Positions 1 through 10,786 of a DNA stretch of 64,000 nt are shown one piece after another (position 1 is the first letter of the stretch; the number at the start of each line of letters is the position of its first letter). This stretch comes from Promerops cafer. Its lineage: Eukaryota; Chordata; Aves; Passeriformes; Nectariniidae. The stretch is taken from NCBI GenBank assembly GCA_013398275.1, contig VZSE01005901.1, forward strand, positions 387,733 through 451,732, written 5' to 3'. The translations under genes were made by a program, and so were the position numbers. The notes below the pieces were generated by a model. It was not told the DNA's origin, searched no databases, and saw nothing but the letters and a program-made list of their open reading frames with translations.

Positions 1-904
1 TTTTGTGGAATGTTGGTTATTTTTTCAGCACCAGGTAGTTTGGTAAACTACTAAACTAATTAGTGAGTGTAATTAGTGAGTGCTGAGCCTCAGCTGGCTC
101 CTTTCTCCTTGTGCAAGTAACTCTGCTGAAGTTTGTGAGTTTGCACTGATGGTTCTTGAAATACAATTAATGAATGGGAGTTTGTCTGAGGTTTGCAGCA
201 GCCTTGTTTACTCTCTGTGCTCTCAGTGTTATTGCAAAGGCTTTACTGGAATAAATGTCTCAAAAATTCAACACAGTTTGCATGCACAGAGAGTCTCCAG
301 AGCTTGTAGTGATGTTCACCACGAGAAAAAGTGTCCTGTGACCTGCTGAAATAGTCTGTGCAAATAAAATGTAGCAAATCCATGCAACAAATAACCATTA
401 ATTTAAGAAAAGCTGTGATATTCTGTAAAAAATACAGGTGATGTAATGTACTTCTAATAATGGGGCTACATTAAATATTTGCCCTGTACGTGATATTTTT
501 ATGTGGGTTTTTATGGGGTGGACTTGTGGGGAAACTTTATAGCTTGGAAGTTACAAAGCTCAGTTTTATGGGTGTGATACCTTTTTTGTAAGACAATGAT
601 AAAAATGATCTGTACCTTCCCTCCAGTCTTGCCCTGTTTTATAATGAGACAAATACAGTTGGATTTTGTAGCTACAGAGCATCAGTTGCAGATGCAGACA
701 TTAACTGCAGGCATTGCAGTATTTGTAGGCAAGTAGAAAACTTTCTGCTGTGATGTAGAACTAGGCAGTCTTGCAGAATCCCCAGATATTATGATAAAAT
801 ATGACCCTCAGCCAGGTTCTTGATCTTGTCACTGTGTTAAGACAACTTGACTGTGAAAACAAAATGTTTAGTATTAATCAGGCTTTTTATTGTTATTTTG
901 GTAG
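1..904 (+). other. ITPR1: Intron upstream of first visible exon (3' part)
   Basis: AT-rich sequence with no convincing exon, repeat or RNA gene. It ends in a T-rich tract and TAG acceptor just before 905. The 89-codon open frame near its start resembles nothing I know and is probably chance. Confidence 0.8.
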
Positions 905-1058
905 GTTGTTAACTTAGCCAGAAATCTGATATATTTTGGTTTCTACAACTTCTGTGACCTCCTCAGACTAACCAAAATCCTCCTTGCTATATTAGACTGT
1001 GTGCACATCACTACCATCTTCCCTATTACCAAGATGGCAAAAGGCGAGGAAAGTAAAG
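905..1058 (+). CDS. ITPR1: ITPR1 window exon 1 (ARM/regulatory domain, ~res. 866-917)
   Basis: Encodes the VVNLARNLIYFGFYNF segment through DCVHITTIFPITKMAKGEE of the regulatory alpha-helical domain. Length is 154 nt; it starts in phase 0 and ends after one base of a Gly codon, donor GTAAGG. Its end is the known SIII alternative-splice position (after residue 917 in mouse numbering). The following exon joins directly (K-G-S-N-V), so the SIII-minus form is encoded here. One difference from my recollection of the mammalian protein is Cys in place of Ser in YNF(C)DLL. Confidence 0.97.
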
Positions 1059-1920
1059 GTAAGGCTGCAAAGTGTAGGACAGCAAGTTCTTGGGTGCCTC
1101 TAGATCATCTCAAAATGTCACTGTGGGGTAGAACGATGAAGTCACACAATGTCCTGAGCTGGAAGGGACCCACAGGGATCACCCAGCCCAGCTCCTGGCC
1201 CTGCACAGACCCCCCAGATCCCACCCTGAGCACCCCTGGCAGTGCTGTCCAAAGGCTCCTGGAGCTCTGGCAGCCTCGGGGCCGGGACCATTCCCTGGGC
1301 AGCCTGGGCAGTGCCAGCACCCTCTGGGGGAAGAACCTTGCCCTGAGCTCAGCCTGAGCCTGCCCTGGCCCAGCCCCAGCCATGCCCTGGGTGCTGTCCC
1401 TGTCCAGGGAGCAGAGATGGGAGCTGCCCCTGGGGAGGAGCTGCAGCCCCCAGTGAGGTCTGACCTCAGTCCGCTCTGCCCCATCTGAACAGACCAAGAG
1501 ATCTCAGCTGCTCCTCATATAACTTCTCCTCTAGTCCCTTCCCCATCTTCGTAGCCTCCTTTGGGTGCTCTCTAACATCTTTAGATCTTATGTTTTGGCC
1601 CCCAAAACTGCCTCCAGGCCTGGAGATGAGGCTGCCCCAGTGCAAAGTAGAGCAGGACAATGCCCTCCCTCCCTGGCCAGTGATGCTGTGCTTGGAAATC
1701 TCCTTTCTGTCCATGGCTTGGTTGTAAAGCTGAGTAGTGCCTGTGATGGGAGAGGGCAGGGGTCTTCTCCAAGTACTGCAGTGCTTCTGTTGGTTTCCCC
1801 TGTCCCCAGGGTGTGGATGTGTAATGTTGGGACAGTTTCTCTTTGTAGGATGTGGCCGGTCCTTGCCCTGTTACGCAGTCCCATCCCACCCCACTAACCC
1901 TAGCTGTTTCCTCTCTGAAG
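1059..1920 (+). other. ITPR1: Intron at the SIII splice site
   Basis: 862 nt, of which about 560 are a CR1 fragment. This is where mammals insert a 9-residue SIII exon. I find no 27-nt frame here coding anything like the mammalian SIII peptide (NNDVEKLKS from memory). Confidence 0.75.
1138..1700 (-). mobile_element. CR1 LINE fragment, 3' end
   Basis: The left edge reads like the reversed CR1 3' terminus (GAGCTGGAAGGGACCCACAG). It continues through the interior typical of avian CR1 (CTCCAGGCCTGGAGATGAGGC, then GATGCTGTGCTTGG near 1690). The element lies antisense to ITPR1, and about 560 bp survive. No intact reverse transcriptase frame remains. Confidence 0.85.
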
Positions 1921-2108
1921 GGAGCAATGTGATGAGGTCAATCCACGGCGTGGGGGAGCTGATGACCCAGGTGGTGCTCAGGGGCGGGGGGTTCCTGCCC
2001 ATGACTCCCCTGGCAGCTGCCCCCGAGGGCAATGTCAAGCAGAGCGAGCCAGAGAAGGAGGACATCCTGGTCATGGACACCAAGCTCAAGATCATCGAGA
2101 TACTCCAG
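1921..2108 (+). CDS. ITPR1: ITPR1 window exon 2 (~res. 917-979)
   Basis: 188 nt. The first two bases complete the Gly codon and the exon ends in phase 0 with ...KIIEILQ. It encodes SNVMRSIHGVGELMTQ, a hydrophobic/Pro loop (GGGFLPMTPLAAAPEG) and an acidic KEDILVMDTKLK helix of the regulatory domain. The acceptor CTGAAG and donor GTACCA are clear. The sequence is almost identical to mammalian IP3R1. Confidence 0.97.
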
Positions 2109-3675
2109 GTACCACACTGATGCAGCTTCTCGTGCTGTCCTCCAGCATTAACTGTATCCTGCTGCCTCTTAATTTATTTGACTCTCAAACTGGAAAAGTA
2201 TTGCAAGGGTGACCTTGTCAGGCACAGGGCTCTCAGCTTGCTTATTGTTGTGACAACATTGTGCCATTATTGGAAGAATTTATTAGAGAAGAGTTTGCAG
2301 TAGACATTTGTGTATTTAGCAGTGATTTGTGAGTATCTGACTTGAGGCAGAGCTGTCGTTTTCCCACCCTATTGTCTCCCCAATTTCTCTGAGTCTGCAG
2401 GGCCATCTGAAGTGCCCTGAGGAACGGGAAGATCTCGAGACTCCCTTTGGCAGAGCCATCAGCCTGAAATGTATTCTCAGCATGCTCAGCCAACCTCTCT
2501 CTTCCATCTCTGGTTTTCTCACTTGCTCACCCCAAAGTCTTTGGGACGCACACGTTATTTCCTCGTTATCGACTCAGAATGATTGCACTGAAATGCAATT
2601 CCCTCTCTGAGTGTAGGAGTCCTTTCCGTGCTCAGTAACTGCATCAGCGAGGTCCTGGGGGTCAGAATGCTGCCAGAGCCTGGTGGGCGAAGGCAGGAGA
2701 GCAGCAGGAGAGCCGTGGTGTTCCTTCCCCGTGCCCCGTGGGAGGCTCTGCCCTTCCCTCAGCAGCAGATGCAGCACAGGGGAGGCTCCATTCCTTCCTT
2801 GCACCATTGCTAATTTTACCTCAGGCCAGAGCTTCTCTCGTGGCCTGGCATGTGCAGGGGGATCTTTCAGTGTGCCAGTATTCCCTGTTACCAGGGGCCA
2901 TTCAAACTGGCGTTAAGCGTTTTCCCTGAAAGCTGCAGGAACTCTGAGTGTTCTTGGCTTTGTAGCTCCTTCCTGGAGAGGAAGACCTTGGAGAAGGTGG
3001 TCTCTGCTAGGCTGGAGGTTTCTCTGGCACCAGCTGGTCCAGCCCAGCTGAAGTGGTGACTTGGTGTGGCACAGCCTGGCTCCTGGCAGCTCGTGTCCTG
3101 CTCCTGTGTCCCAGCACCCCGGGAGGACAGCAGCACGTGTCCAGCATGGAGATGGAAATGCTGCTTTCTTTTCCAGGAGGATGGGGGGAGGATGCCAGCA
3201 TCACACAGGAATGAGGCACCAAAATGCTGCCAAAATGTTTTACTCACCAGTATTTATTATGTGTGTGTATCATGCTTGTTGAAATCCCTGGAAAATATTA
3301 CTGAATTCCGGGGATTTTGAAGGCAACATTTGCATGTCTTAGAAAGATGGAATCCCAGAATGGTTTGGGTTCAAAAGGACCTCAGAGCCTCTCCAGTTCC
3401 ACTCCCTGCCATGTGCAGGGACACCTTCCACTATCCCAGGCTGCTCCAGCCCCAGTGTCCAGCCTGGCCTTGGACACTTCCAGGGATCCAGGGGCAGCCC
3501 CAGCTGCTCTGGGCACCCCGTGCCAGGCCCTCCCCACCCTGGGTAACTTTCCCAGGTTAAATCCAGATCTCTACTCAGTTGATGTTGCACATTGGTAGCT
3601 CTGCCTTGTGTGAATTGTAGACATGGTGGAAATACACAAATGATTTCAACGTTTTTCCTACTTCTGTATCATCAG
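2109..3675 (+). other. ITPR1: Intron
   Basis: Unremarkable intron of 1.57 kb with one antisense CR1 fragment at 3346-3560. No exon or RNA gene seen. Confidence 0.8.
3346..3560 (-). mobile_element. CR1 LINE fragment
   Basis: Shows the hallmark GGAATCCCAGAATGGTTTGG start, then the ACACCTTCCACTATCCCAGG block and a GGCCTTGGACACTTCCAGGG block of avian CR1 3' regions, in reverse orientation to the element. Confidence 0.85.
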
Positions 3676-3814
3676 TTTATTCTGAACGTGCGGTTGGACT
3701 ACAGGATCTCCTGCCTGCTTTGTATATTTAAACATGAATTTGATGAAAGCAATGCCCAGATGTCTGAATCCCCCACTGGAAGCAGTAGTCAAGAAATGCC
3801 AGCTAATGTACCAG
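3676..3814 (+). CDS. ITPR1: ITPR1 window exon 3 (~res. 980-1026)
   Basis: 139 nt, phase 0 start, ends after one base of a Gly codon, donor GTGGGT. Encodes FILNVRLDYRISCLLCIFK followed by a Ser-rich variable loop (SESPTGSSSQEMPANVP). The loop differs from mammals in several residues, as expected for a disordered linker, while the helical first half is conserved. Confidence 0.97.
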
Positions 3815-3976
3815 GTGGGTTATTTGGCAAGGAATGAGGTTGTGTAGCTCAGGGAAGACTCTGGAATCTTCGTGGGGTTAATGGGATGATTGTTTCAGGT
3901 CCCCACTTGCCGTTTGAATGTTTTGAAGCCAGAAAAACATCTTTGCTGCCACTCTTTGCCTTGCTTATTTTTTCAG

Positions 3977-4031
3977 GAGCCCTGGACTTTGAACACATTG
4001 AAGAGCAAGCTGAGGGGATCTTTGGTGGAAG
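3977..4031 (+). CDS. ITPR1: ITPR1 window exon 4, GC donor (~res. 1026-1045)
   Basis: 55 nt. It completes Gly, encodes ALDFEHIEEQAEGIFGG and two bases of Ser. The next exon supplies the third base (AG|T) and reads [11 protein letters not shown], exactly the vertebrate order. The donor is therefore GCAAGT immediately after AAG, a non-canonical GC-AG intron with otherwise perfect complementarity to U1. No in-phase GT donor nearby would keep the frame. Confidence 0.95.
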
Positions 4032-4434
4032 GCAAGTATCTCTTCACAGGTGCTAATCGAGGGGGAGTCCCCAGGCTGGAGGGCTCCCAAGGAGTGAGTG
4101 GGGACTGGGGAAATGGCTGCCATGGCTACCCAGGCTTCATTTTCCTAAAATGGCTTTGATGCAGCTCAGAGTAGGGTCCATTTGGATCAAAAACCAGAGA
4201 TAAGGAACAGGGGTTCTTCAGCCAGAAGGATCATCAGGGGAGGGCTCTGTGCTGTGGGTGAAAGCCAAGGTGCAGGGTTAGTGCATCTCAGCTTGATGCT
4301 GCAATAAAATCTCAGTACAATTTCCCCCCTTATTTCAAAGTAAGAAAAAAAAGGTTTTCTGCCACTGCTAAGAGGACTTGGAATGTGCTGGGACCCTCAG
4401 TCTAATGTGCTGTTAACTCCTGCTGTGTTTCCAG

Positions 4435-4600
4435 TGAGGAGAACACCCCTCTGGATTTGGATGATCACGGGGGCAGGACTTTCCTCCGCGTCCTGCTGCA
4501 TTTAACGATGCACGATTACCCTCCCCTGGTGTCTGGTGCCTTGCAGCTGCTCTTCAGGCACTTCAGCCAGAGACAAGAAGTCCTTCAGGCTTTCAAGCAG
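4435..4600 (+). CDS. ITPR1: ITPR1 window exon 5 (~res. 1045-1100)
   Basis: 166 nt, ends phase 0 with QAFKQ, donor GTACCT. Encodes [20 protein letters not shown] and the [15 protein letters not shown] helix, part of the second RIH (RyR/IP3R homology) armadillo region. The sequence is essentially invariant among vertebrates. The following intron is only 100 nt (4601-4700) and contains an in-frame TAA if retained. Confidence 0.97.
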
Positions 4601-4700
4601 GTACCTGTGTGTTTGGAGAGAGTTACTCCTCATCTGAGTGCATTTATGGCAGCTGAACCCAGCCCTGTTTGTGCAACTGATGGCTTTGCCTCCTTGTAAG

Positions 4701-4871
4701 GTTCAACTGCTCGTTACCAGCCAAGATGTTGACAACTACAAGCAGATCAAACAAGATTTGGACCAGCTGAGGTCGATAGTGGAGAAATCTGAGCTCTGGG
4801 TGTACAAAGGCCAAGGTCCTGATGAGGCCATGGACAGTGTGCCAGGTGAAAACGAGCACAAGAAGAAAGAG
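4701..4871 (+). CDS. ITPR1: ITPR1 window exon 6 (~res. 1101-1157)
   Basis: 171 nt, both ends phase 0, acceptor TTGTAAG, donor GTAATT. Encodes VQLLVTSQDVDNYKQIKQD, the SIVEKSELWVYKGQGPDE segment, and a Lys-rich end ENEHKKKE. The end of the exon (residues after PDE) is the variable loop and differs from mammals. Confidence 0.97.
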
Positions 4872-5796
4872 GTAATTAGGTTGTGTCTGTGTGAATTTGG
4901 GTGGGTATTTGGAGGGTGTAGCTGCTTTCTCAGAACTGTGACAAGGCCCATCTTTCCAGCACACTGCCTAGGTGAGGTTCTCTACTGCTTTCAGGTTGAG
5001 GCAGGAATGAGAGGAGGACTTGAGCCAGGTGATGCCCAGTAGCAGCCACTGAGGTGTCACCTTTAGGGTCTAACAGGGCTGGTTTGGGTTTGCTCTGGCT
5101 CCCCAGCTGTGTCCTTTCAGCACTGACCGATGGCACGGGATTTGTGCAGTCAAAAGTACCTCAAGTAAGGTAAGGGCAGAGCTGTGAACTGCTCAGGTGA
5201 TGCATTTTGAGTCATGGCACTTGATTAAATGACAGCAGAGAACTGTGCTTTATCTCTCCCTGATAACACAGGATTTTCCCCACATGCACATCTGGCTTAG
5301 AACTCTTTGAGCATCTTTTGCTTCCATGTAATTTGCAGTCAAATAGGAAAGACTGGATGAGGGGATCCAAGAAGCAGTCCCTGGTTTAGGAACATTTATT
5401 GTTGGAAGTAAATACAAGTAATCCACTTGTTGCTTTTCTTGTACACATTGCTGTGAGGAATCTCTTGGTGTTTGTGCAGTGACGGTTTAATAACAATAGA
5501 GAGGGAGAGAAAGGAAGGGGTTTTTTCTGAGGGGAGACTTGATTAGAGACAGAATGTGACAGGCAAAGGACAGGAGGTTACTGCCTCTGAAATCATCCCT
5601 CCCTCCCCTCATTTTGTGTCCTAGAGGTCAATGTGACGTGACAGGGTAATTGTATGTGTTTTTCTGAGGCTGTCAGAGAGCTGGAGGATGACAGTCCTTC
5701 CCAGGAGGAGAGCGGGCGCTATCCTAGAATGGTAATTTTAGCCTTCATGTAGACAGTAGTATAAGCTACTAATAAATTGTCTGATTTTATCCTCAG
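4872..5796 (+). other. ITPR1: Intron
   Basis: 925 nt with no repeat or exon that I recognise. Confidence 0.8.
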
Positions 5797-5862
5797 GAAG
5801 GTCACAGCAAGTCTCAAAAGCCTGAAAGTACTAGCAGCTACAACTACCGGGTAGTAAAAGAG
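5797..5862 (+). CDS. ITPR1: ITPR1 window exon 7 (~res. 1158-1179)
   Basis: A small 66-nt exon, both ends phase 0, acceptor CCTCAG, donor GTAAAA. Encodes EGHSKSQKPESTSSYNYRVV plus KE. The STSSYNYRVVKE part is invariant; the first eight residues vary between species. Confidence 0.95.
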
Positions 5863-6570
5863 GTAAAACTTTGCTTCTTGATAGTTCGCTGCAAGTGTAA
5901 ATGAGTAACAGAGCTCTGGAGAGCTGCAGTCAGAGGGAGGCACCCAGGAAAGTCTGAGTCACTCTGCCATTGTGGAAACTATTTGCTGAGTAATAAAAAA
6001 TCCCAACTTGAATGAGAAGCCAGGATAGAATAAGCACGACGTGTGTACTCTTTCCTTAAGAACGGATTAGTGAGAAACGCGACGTTCGCTGCTGTTTCAA
6101 TGGTAACACAATATTTTTATTGTTCAGGACTACAAAGGCAGCAAGCAAGGGGAGAAGCCATTTAATTTGCCCTGTCCTGAGTACCTTGCACTCAAAGCCA
6201 CTGTGCTGTTGAAATTTAATGTAGAAAATACCAGGTCAAGAACGTGCTGTGGTGCTGGTGTGGTGTGAGCTAGAGGTGTGTCTGTGGCTCTGCTGTGGAG
6301 CTTGATGTTGGGTTCACTTGACATGGCTGAGTTCTGCAGGAGCATAGCATCTCAGAATTGTAGAGTATCCTGAGGTGGAAGGGACCCACAAGGATCATCC
6401 AAGTCCAGCAGCCCTAGTCAGATGCCACGGATGGAGCCTGGGCCACGAGGGGCTGCCTGGAGCCGCTCTGCTCCGTGCAGATGAGTTGGTCCCTGTTGCT
6501 GCTCTCTGGGACCTGGCGCTCTCTGGAAGAAAAGCCAGAGTTGGGGCTCTAAGGCCAGTGTCTCCTGCAG
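5863..6570 (+). other. ITPR1: Intron
   Basis: 708 nt. It holds a short antisense CR1 tail near 6345-6420 and nothing else recognisable. Confidence 0.75.
6345..6420 (-). mobile_element. Short CR1 3' tail
   Basis: TCAGAATTGTAGAGTATCC followed by TGGAAGGGACCCACAAGGAT and CATCCAAGTCCAGC matches the reversed CR1 3' end. The right edge is uncertain. Confidence 0.65.
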
Positions 6571-6708
6571 ATCCTGCTGCGGCTCAGCAAGCTCTGCGTG
6601 CAGGAAGGGGCCTCGGTGAGGAAGAGCAGGAAGCAGCAGCAGCGACTCCTGAGGAACATGGGAGCTCACGCCGTGGTGCTGGAGCTGCTGCAGATCCCTT
6701 ACGAGAAG
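6571..6708 (+). CDS. ITPR1: ITPR1 window exon 8 (~res. 1180-1225)
   Basis: 138 nt, phase 0 at both ends, acceptor CCTGCAG, donor GTGGGG. Encodes ILLRLSKLCVQEGASVRKSR, the basic KQQQRLLRNMGAHAVV stretch and LELLQIPYEK. An armadillo-type helix of the second RIH region. Confidence 0.97.
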
Positions 6709-8196
6709 GTGGGGCTTTGTGTCATGTTGACAGGCTTTTCATAGCTCCTCTGAATCTTCCTGAACCTCCTCCCTGTAGATGGGATGCACAGGGGCTGGTT
6801 TATGCAGCCTCATAGTCTGTGAAATACCCACACTCAGAAATAACGAGCTCAGACCACCTCTGTTTCTTGGAAGCCTTTGAATCTACAGATATGTACTATT
6901 GCCTGAAGAAATATTCATGTGTCACACTCCAGAATTGAAGCTCAGCTCTGAGCTTTTCATGTGAGGCAGGTGCTGCCTTGAGGATAAGCTGTGTTGATGG
7001 AAGCAAGACCCTCGTTGTGAGGTAGCTGTGTGAGCACCATCCTGGGAACAAGGAGGGAAGGGAAGGGTCCCTGGTCCCCCAGGGGTTTTATGAGCAGTAG
7101 ATACAGACCCTCCCCCAGCTGTAGAGTCCTAAACTCCCCCTTAGAAGTGAATAAATACCCACTGGCTCTCCAGGTAAGGTCTGCTGCTCCTAATTAGCCT
7201 TATCAGTGCCAACACTTGGCAGCTGTGCAGGTTGGAGCCCACTGGGCCTGGGTTGTGCCTGGGAGCCTGCAGAGCACCAGGCTGTGCTGACACAGCACAC
7301 CCCAAGGTCATCACGTTGGCTGCTCATTAATCACAGCTGACAGGTATTTATCAGTACAGAGGTGAGGCACCTCTTCACATTTTCCTGGTCACTCTGCTGT
7401 CCTCCCTTCCAAACTCATGGGGTTTCTGAGAACCAGTAATTCTACACAGTAGCTTTGATTAATGTTAATTCTCATGGTTTCTTGTGTCATATTTTGCTAA
7501 AAAATCAGCAGCAAAAACACCCTTCAAAACCTTCTCATCACCCTTCTGTCCCCTGCATGTGAATGTGCATTGGACAGGCAGCGTGGAAGGGGTTTCACCC
7601 TTGGAAATAAATGAAATTCCTTAAAAATAAAGCCAGCAATTTTCCAGAGTGCAGCTTCTGCCATCAGTGGGTTGGGAATCCACGCTGACGTCAGAGGAAG
7701 GGCACCGGTTCCTCAGCGGTGCTTGGAAGGCTGCAAGGAGCGTGGAGGTTCCAGTAAAGATAAATTGGGCTGAGCTGGTGCAAAAGCAACTTTCCATCCC
7801 TGCTTTGCCACGAGCTTCCCCGTCGGCGGCAGTGGAACGTGGCGGCTGTCCTGGGCAGCCCCGAGGTGATGATGTGTGGCTTGGCCGAGGGGCTGCGATC
7901 TTCAGAGGCGTAGAAGTGACTAAAGCACGTTGCTGGCAGGCCTGGCTGTGGAATAGGCACTTTCAGAGAATAAACTACTGTAATTTCTATTATGGGCTTT
8001 ATTTTTGACGCTCTTTGGAAGTGTGGAGCTGGCCCAGCTCATCCCAAACGTCTGTGAACTGGGTGGAGGTTTGTTTTCCTTCGGGGTGTGAGAGACGTGA
8101 CAGTTCCCTTGCTGGAGCTGTGGCTCATCCTGTGCTCACCTCAAGGTGAACCTTTGGATTCTTTTTAACCCCCTCTTCTTTGTCATGCAATCCCAG
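6709..8196 (+). other. ITPR1: Intron
   Basis: 1.49 kb with no clear repeat. The 119-codon frame at 7649-8008 has no recognisable protein features. Confidence 0.75.
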
Positions 8197-8322
8197 GCTG
8201 AAGACACGAGGATGCAGGAGATAATGAAGCTTGCACATGAGTTCCTGCAGAACTTCTGTGCTGGGAACCAACAGAACCAGGCCTTGCTGCACAAGCACAT
8301 AAACCTGTTCCTTAACCCAGGG
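8197..8322 (+). CDS. ITPR1: ITPR1 window exon 9 (~res. 1226-1267)
   Basis: 126 nt, phase 0 at both ends, donor GTAAGA. Encodes AEDTRMQEIMKLAHEFLQNF, CAGNQQNQALLHKHINLF and LNPG, a highly conserved helical repeat in the regulatory domain. Confidence 0.97.
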
Positions 8323-8692
8323 GTAAGAACAACCTCAGGCCGTGATTTATTTTTTTGTTCCAGCAAGAGAAGGGACTGGATTGTCCTTGGTGATACCTCT
8401 GGGGCTGTTCTGTTGCAAGATTGGTTGAAGAGGTCACATTTTGTTTTCATTCTAGAGCCTCAAGAGTTGGCAAGATGTTTGTTTAGGGCAGTTTCAGTGT
8501 AGAAAGTTCAAGAGGCTGAAGTGGAGTGAAAAATAAGCTGAGATAGGAGCAGTGGTGTTGAAAGCTGAGGTCCTCAGCAAAGCTCCCTTCAGCCCTGTGC
8601 TTGCAGGAGTGTTGGCTTTACCCTACCCTCAGTGGGGATGTGGTGGGTTGTTGATTTTCCAATTTTTCTCTCCCTTTCATCCCCTCCATCAG
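8323..8692 (+). other. ITPR1: Short intron
   Basis: 370 nt; nothing recognisable besides the acceptor tract (TCCATCAG). Confidence 0.8.
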
Positions 8693-8893
8693 ATCCTGGA
8701 AGCTGTGACAATGCAGCACATTTTCATGAACAACTTCCAGCTCTGCAGCGAGATCAACGAGCGCGTGGTTCAGCACTTCGTCCACTGCATCGAGACGCAC
8801 GGCAGGAACGTTCAGTACATCAAGTTCCTGCAGACCATCGTCAAGGCAGAGGGGAAATTCATTAAGAAATGCCAAGATATGGTAATGGCTGAG
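8693..8893 (+). CDS. ITPR1: ITPR1 window exon 10 (~res. 1268-1334)
   Basis: 201 nt, phase 0 at both ends, donor GTGAGA. Encodes ILEAVTMQHIFMNNFQLCSE, INERVVQHFVHCIETHGR and the KFLQTIVKAEGKFIKK helix, ending DMVMAE. Effectively identical to mammalian IP3R1, showing strong constraint on this ARM surface. Confidence 0.98.
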
Positions 8894-10534
8894 GTGAGAG
8901 CTGCAGAGATTTGCAGGGTCTGAACAGAAGTTTGCACATAGCAGTTGGTGAACATGACAAATTGATCCTCTCGCTTCGGGGACTGCCAAGAAGCTGACAG
9001 CTCTCACCATGCAAAAAGAGCATTACAGCTCCCAGGAAGCTCAGGCTTTTTGTGACCAAAAGCTCTCTGAGCTCTTGACTCACAGGTGTAACAAGGGGTT
9101 GGTTATTAATGGCATGACTTACTTCCCAGGCCTGTACACCCCAGCGTGTAGGTGGGGTTGTGAAGCAAGGGTGCCTTTGTCTAGCAAAATTGGCTTGAAG
9201 AAAAGTAGTTTAATCTCAAGATCGCTAAAGCAGGAGGAGAATTTCACCGTGATAGCATTTTGATGGGAATTTTTTATGAAATTGTAGAACCACCATAGAA
9301 TCACCTTCCACTATCCCAGTGTGCTCCAAGCCCCATCCAATCTGGCCTTGGGCACTTCCAGGGATGGGGCAGCCACAGCTGCTCTGGGCAGCTGTGCCAG
9401 GCCCTCACCACCTGTATTTTTCCTGCTATTTAAAGGAACTCTCCTTTTGAAGCCGTCCCCCTTTGTCCTGTCTCTCCAAGCCCCTGCAAATAGTCTTAGC
9501 AAGGTGTACTTACTCAGCTGTTCAAGTGCTGAAAGGGGAAGAAGATGAGGATTGGCTTTAGGTGTGGGGGCAACTGGAAACTGGGGAGTCAGGATAAAAG
9601 GGAGAGCTAAGAGAAGGGTGAATGAATGCCTTTAAGTGGGATGTTGGATGGGATCTCTTTGGCACATTTGCACATCTGATGGAATGTTTTGGCCTCCTCA
9701 GCAGGGGGAGCCCCAGGATCAGATTTGTCATATCTGGCTTTTGAATATCAATCCTGATAGGTGGATAAAAAATCTTTCATATTTTGTTGTTCAGCTCAAA
9801 ACCAGCTCCATGAGTTTCTCAACACATAGTGAAGTGTGAGGTGCTGAGCAAGGGGCTCCCCCAAGGGCAGCAGCTGCCCTCGGGGTTTTCCCCTCTGCAT
9901 TTTATCCTGCTGTTTTTCCCAAACCCTGTGGGAGGACAGCCCTGAATCCCTCCAGCTGTGTGCTCAGCAGTGCCCAGCCTGGACCAGGGCTCAGTTTGCT
10001 CCATCTCCCTCCCTTCCTGGAGTTCCAGGAGGTCTGAGCTGCTCTGAAATCGTGGCCAGCCGGGTGTCAAATGTGAAGCTGATGGAAATCTTCAGTGTGA
10101 GGCTTAATGTGTGACTCCCTGGCCTTGGAAAATGGCTGGTGTTTGTTGGGAAGGGTGGAAGGAGTGAGCCCTGCAGTGCCCCCATCCCCTGTGCCCTGGG
10201 CAGCTCTCCACCAGCGCAGGGCTGTCCACAGCTGCGTTAGAAAGTCACCCGGGGTGACAGATGTGAAATGGAAAGGCACAGTGGAAAGTCACAAACCTCT
10301 TGGCACAGCTTCTGGCTAAGCAGGCAGCTGGGCTGGCTTTGAATTTCCTCAGCGGTTCAGAAGTGGCCAGTGAAATGGGAAATGTCCTCCTGGAGCCCTG
10401 TGTCCATGAGGGCAGTGCCCAGCTGCCCTGAGGGGCAGCACTGGGGACATGCAGTGGGACAGCCCTGGTGAGGGGGATGCTGGGGGGGACCCCAGGCTTT
10501 GCTCTGCTGCTGGAATGTCCTCCTTGCCCCGTAG
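8894..10534 (+). other. ITPR1: Intron
   Basis: 1.64 kb with one internally deleted antisense CR1 fragment (9290-9500). No exon seen. Confidence 0.8.
9290..9500 (-). mobile_element. CR1 LINE fragment, internally deleted
   Basis: CCATAGAATCACCTTCCACT jumps directly from the CR1 3' terminus to an interior block, so about 60 bp of the usual 3' end are missing. The GGCCTTGGGCACTTCCAGGG and CCAGGCCCTCACCACC blocks follow. Confidence 0.8.
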
Positions 10535-10786
10535 CTGGTGAATGCAGGGGAAGATGTGCTGGTGTTCTACAACGACAGAGCCTCCTTCCAGACCCTGGTG
10601 CAGATGATGAGGTCGGAGAGGGACCGGATGGATGAGAACAGCCCCCTGATGTACCACATCCACCTGGTAGAGCTGCTGGCTGTGTGCACAGAGGGCAAAA
10701 ACGTCTACACAGAAATCAAATGCAACTCCCTCCTCCCTCTGGATGACATTGTCAGGGTGGTGACCCACGAGGATTGCATACCTGAG
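10535..10786 (+). CDS. ITPR1: ITPR1 window exon 11 (~res. 1335-1418)
   Basis: 252 nt, phase 0 at both ends, acceptor CCGTAG, donor GTGAGG. Encodes LVNAGEDVLVFYNDRASFQT, the RSERDRMDENSPLMYHIHL core and IKCNSLLPLDDIVRVV ending EDCIPE. Only Ser-to-Ala (LVNAGED) and Ile-to-Val type changes separate it from mammals. Confidence 0.98.

Noticed and set aside
1849..1880. TTGTAG followed by GATGTGGCC, considered as a SIII exon start
   Set aside because: The translation does not resemble the SIII peptide and no suitable donor follows in phase.
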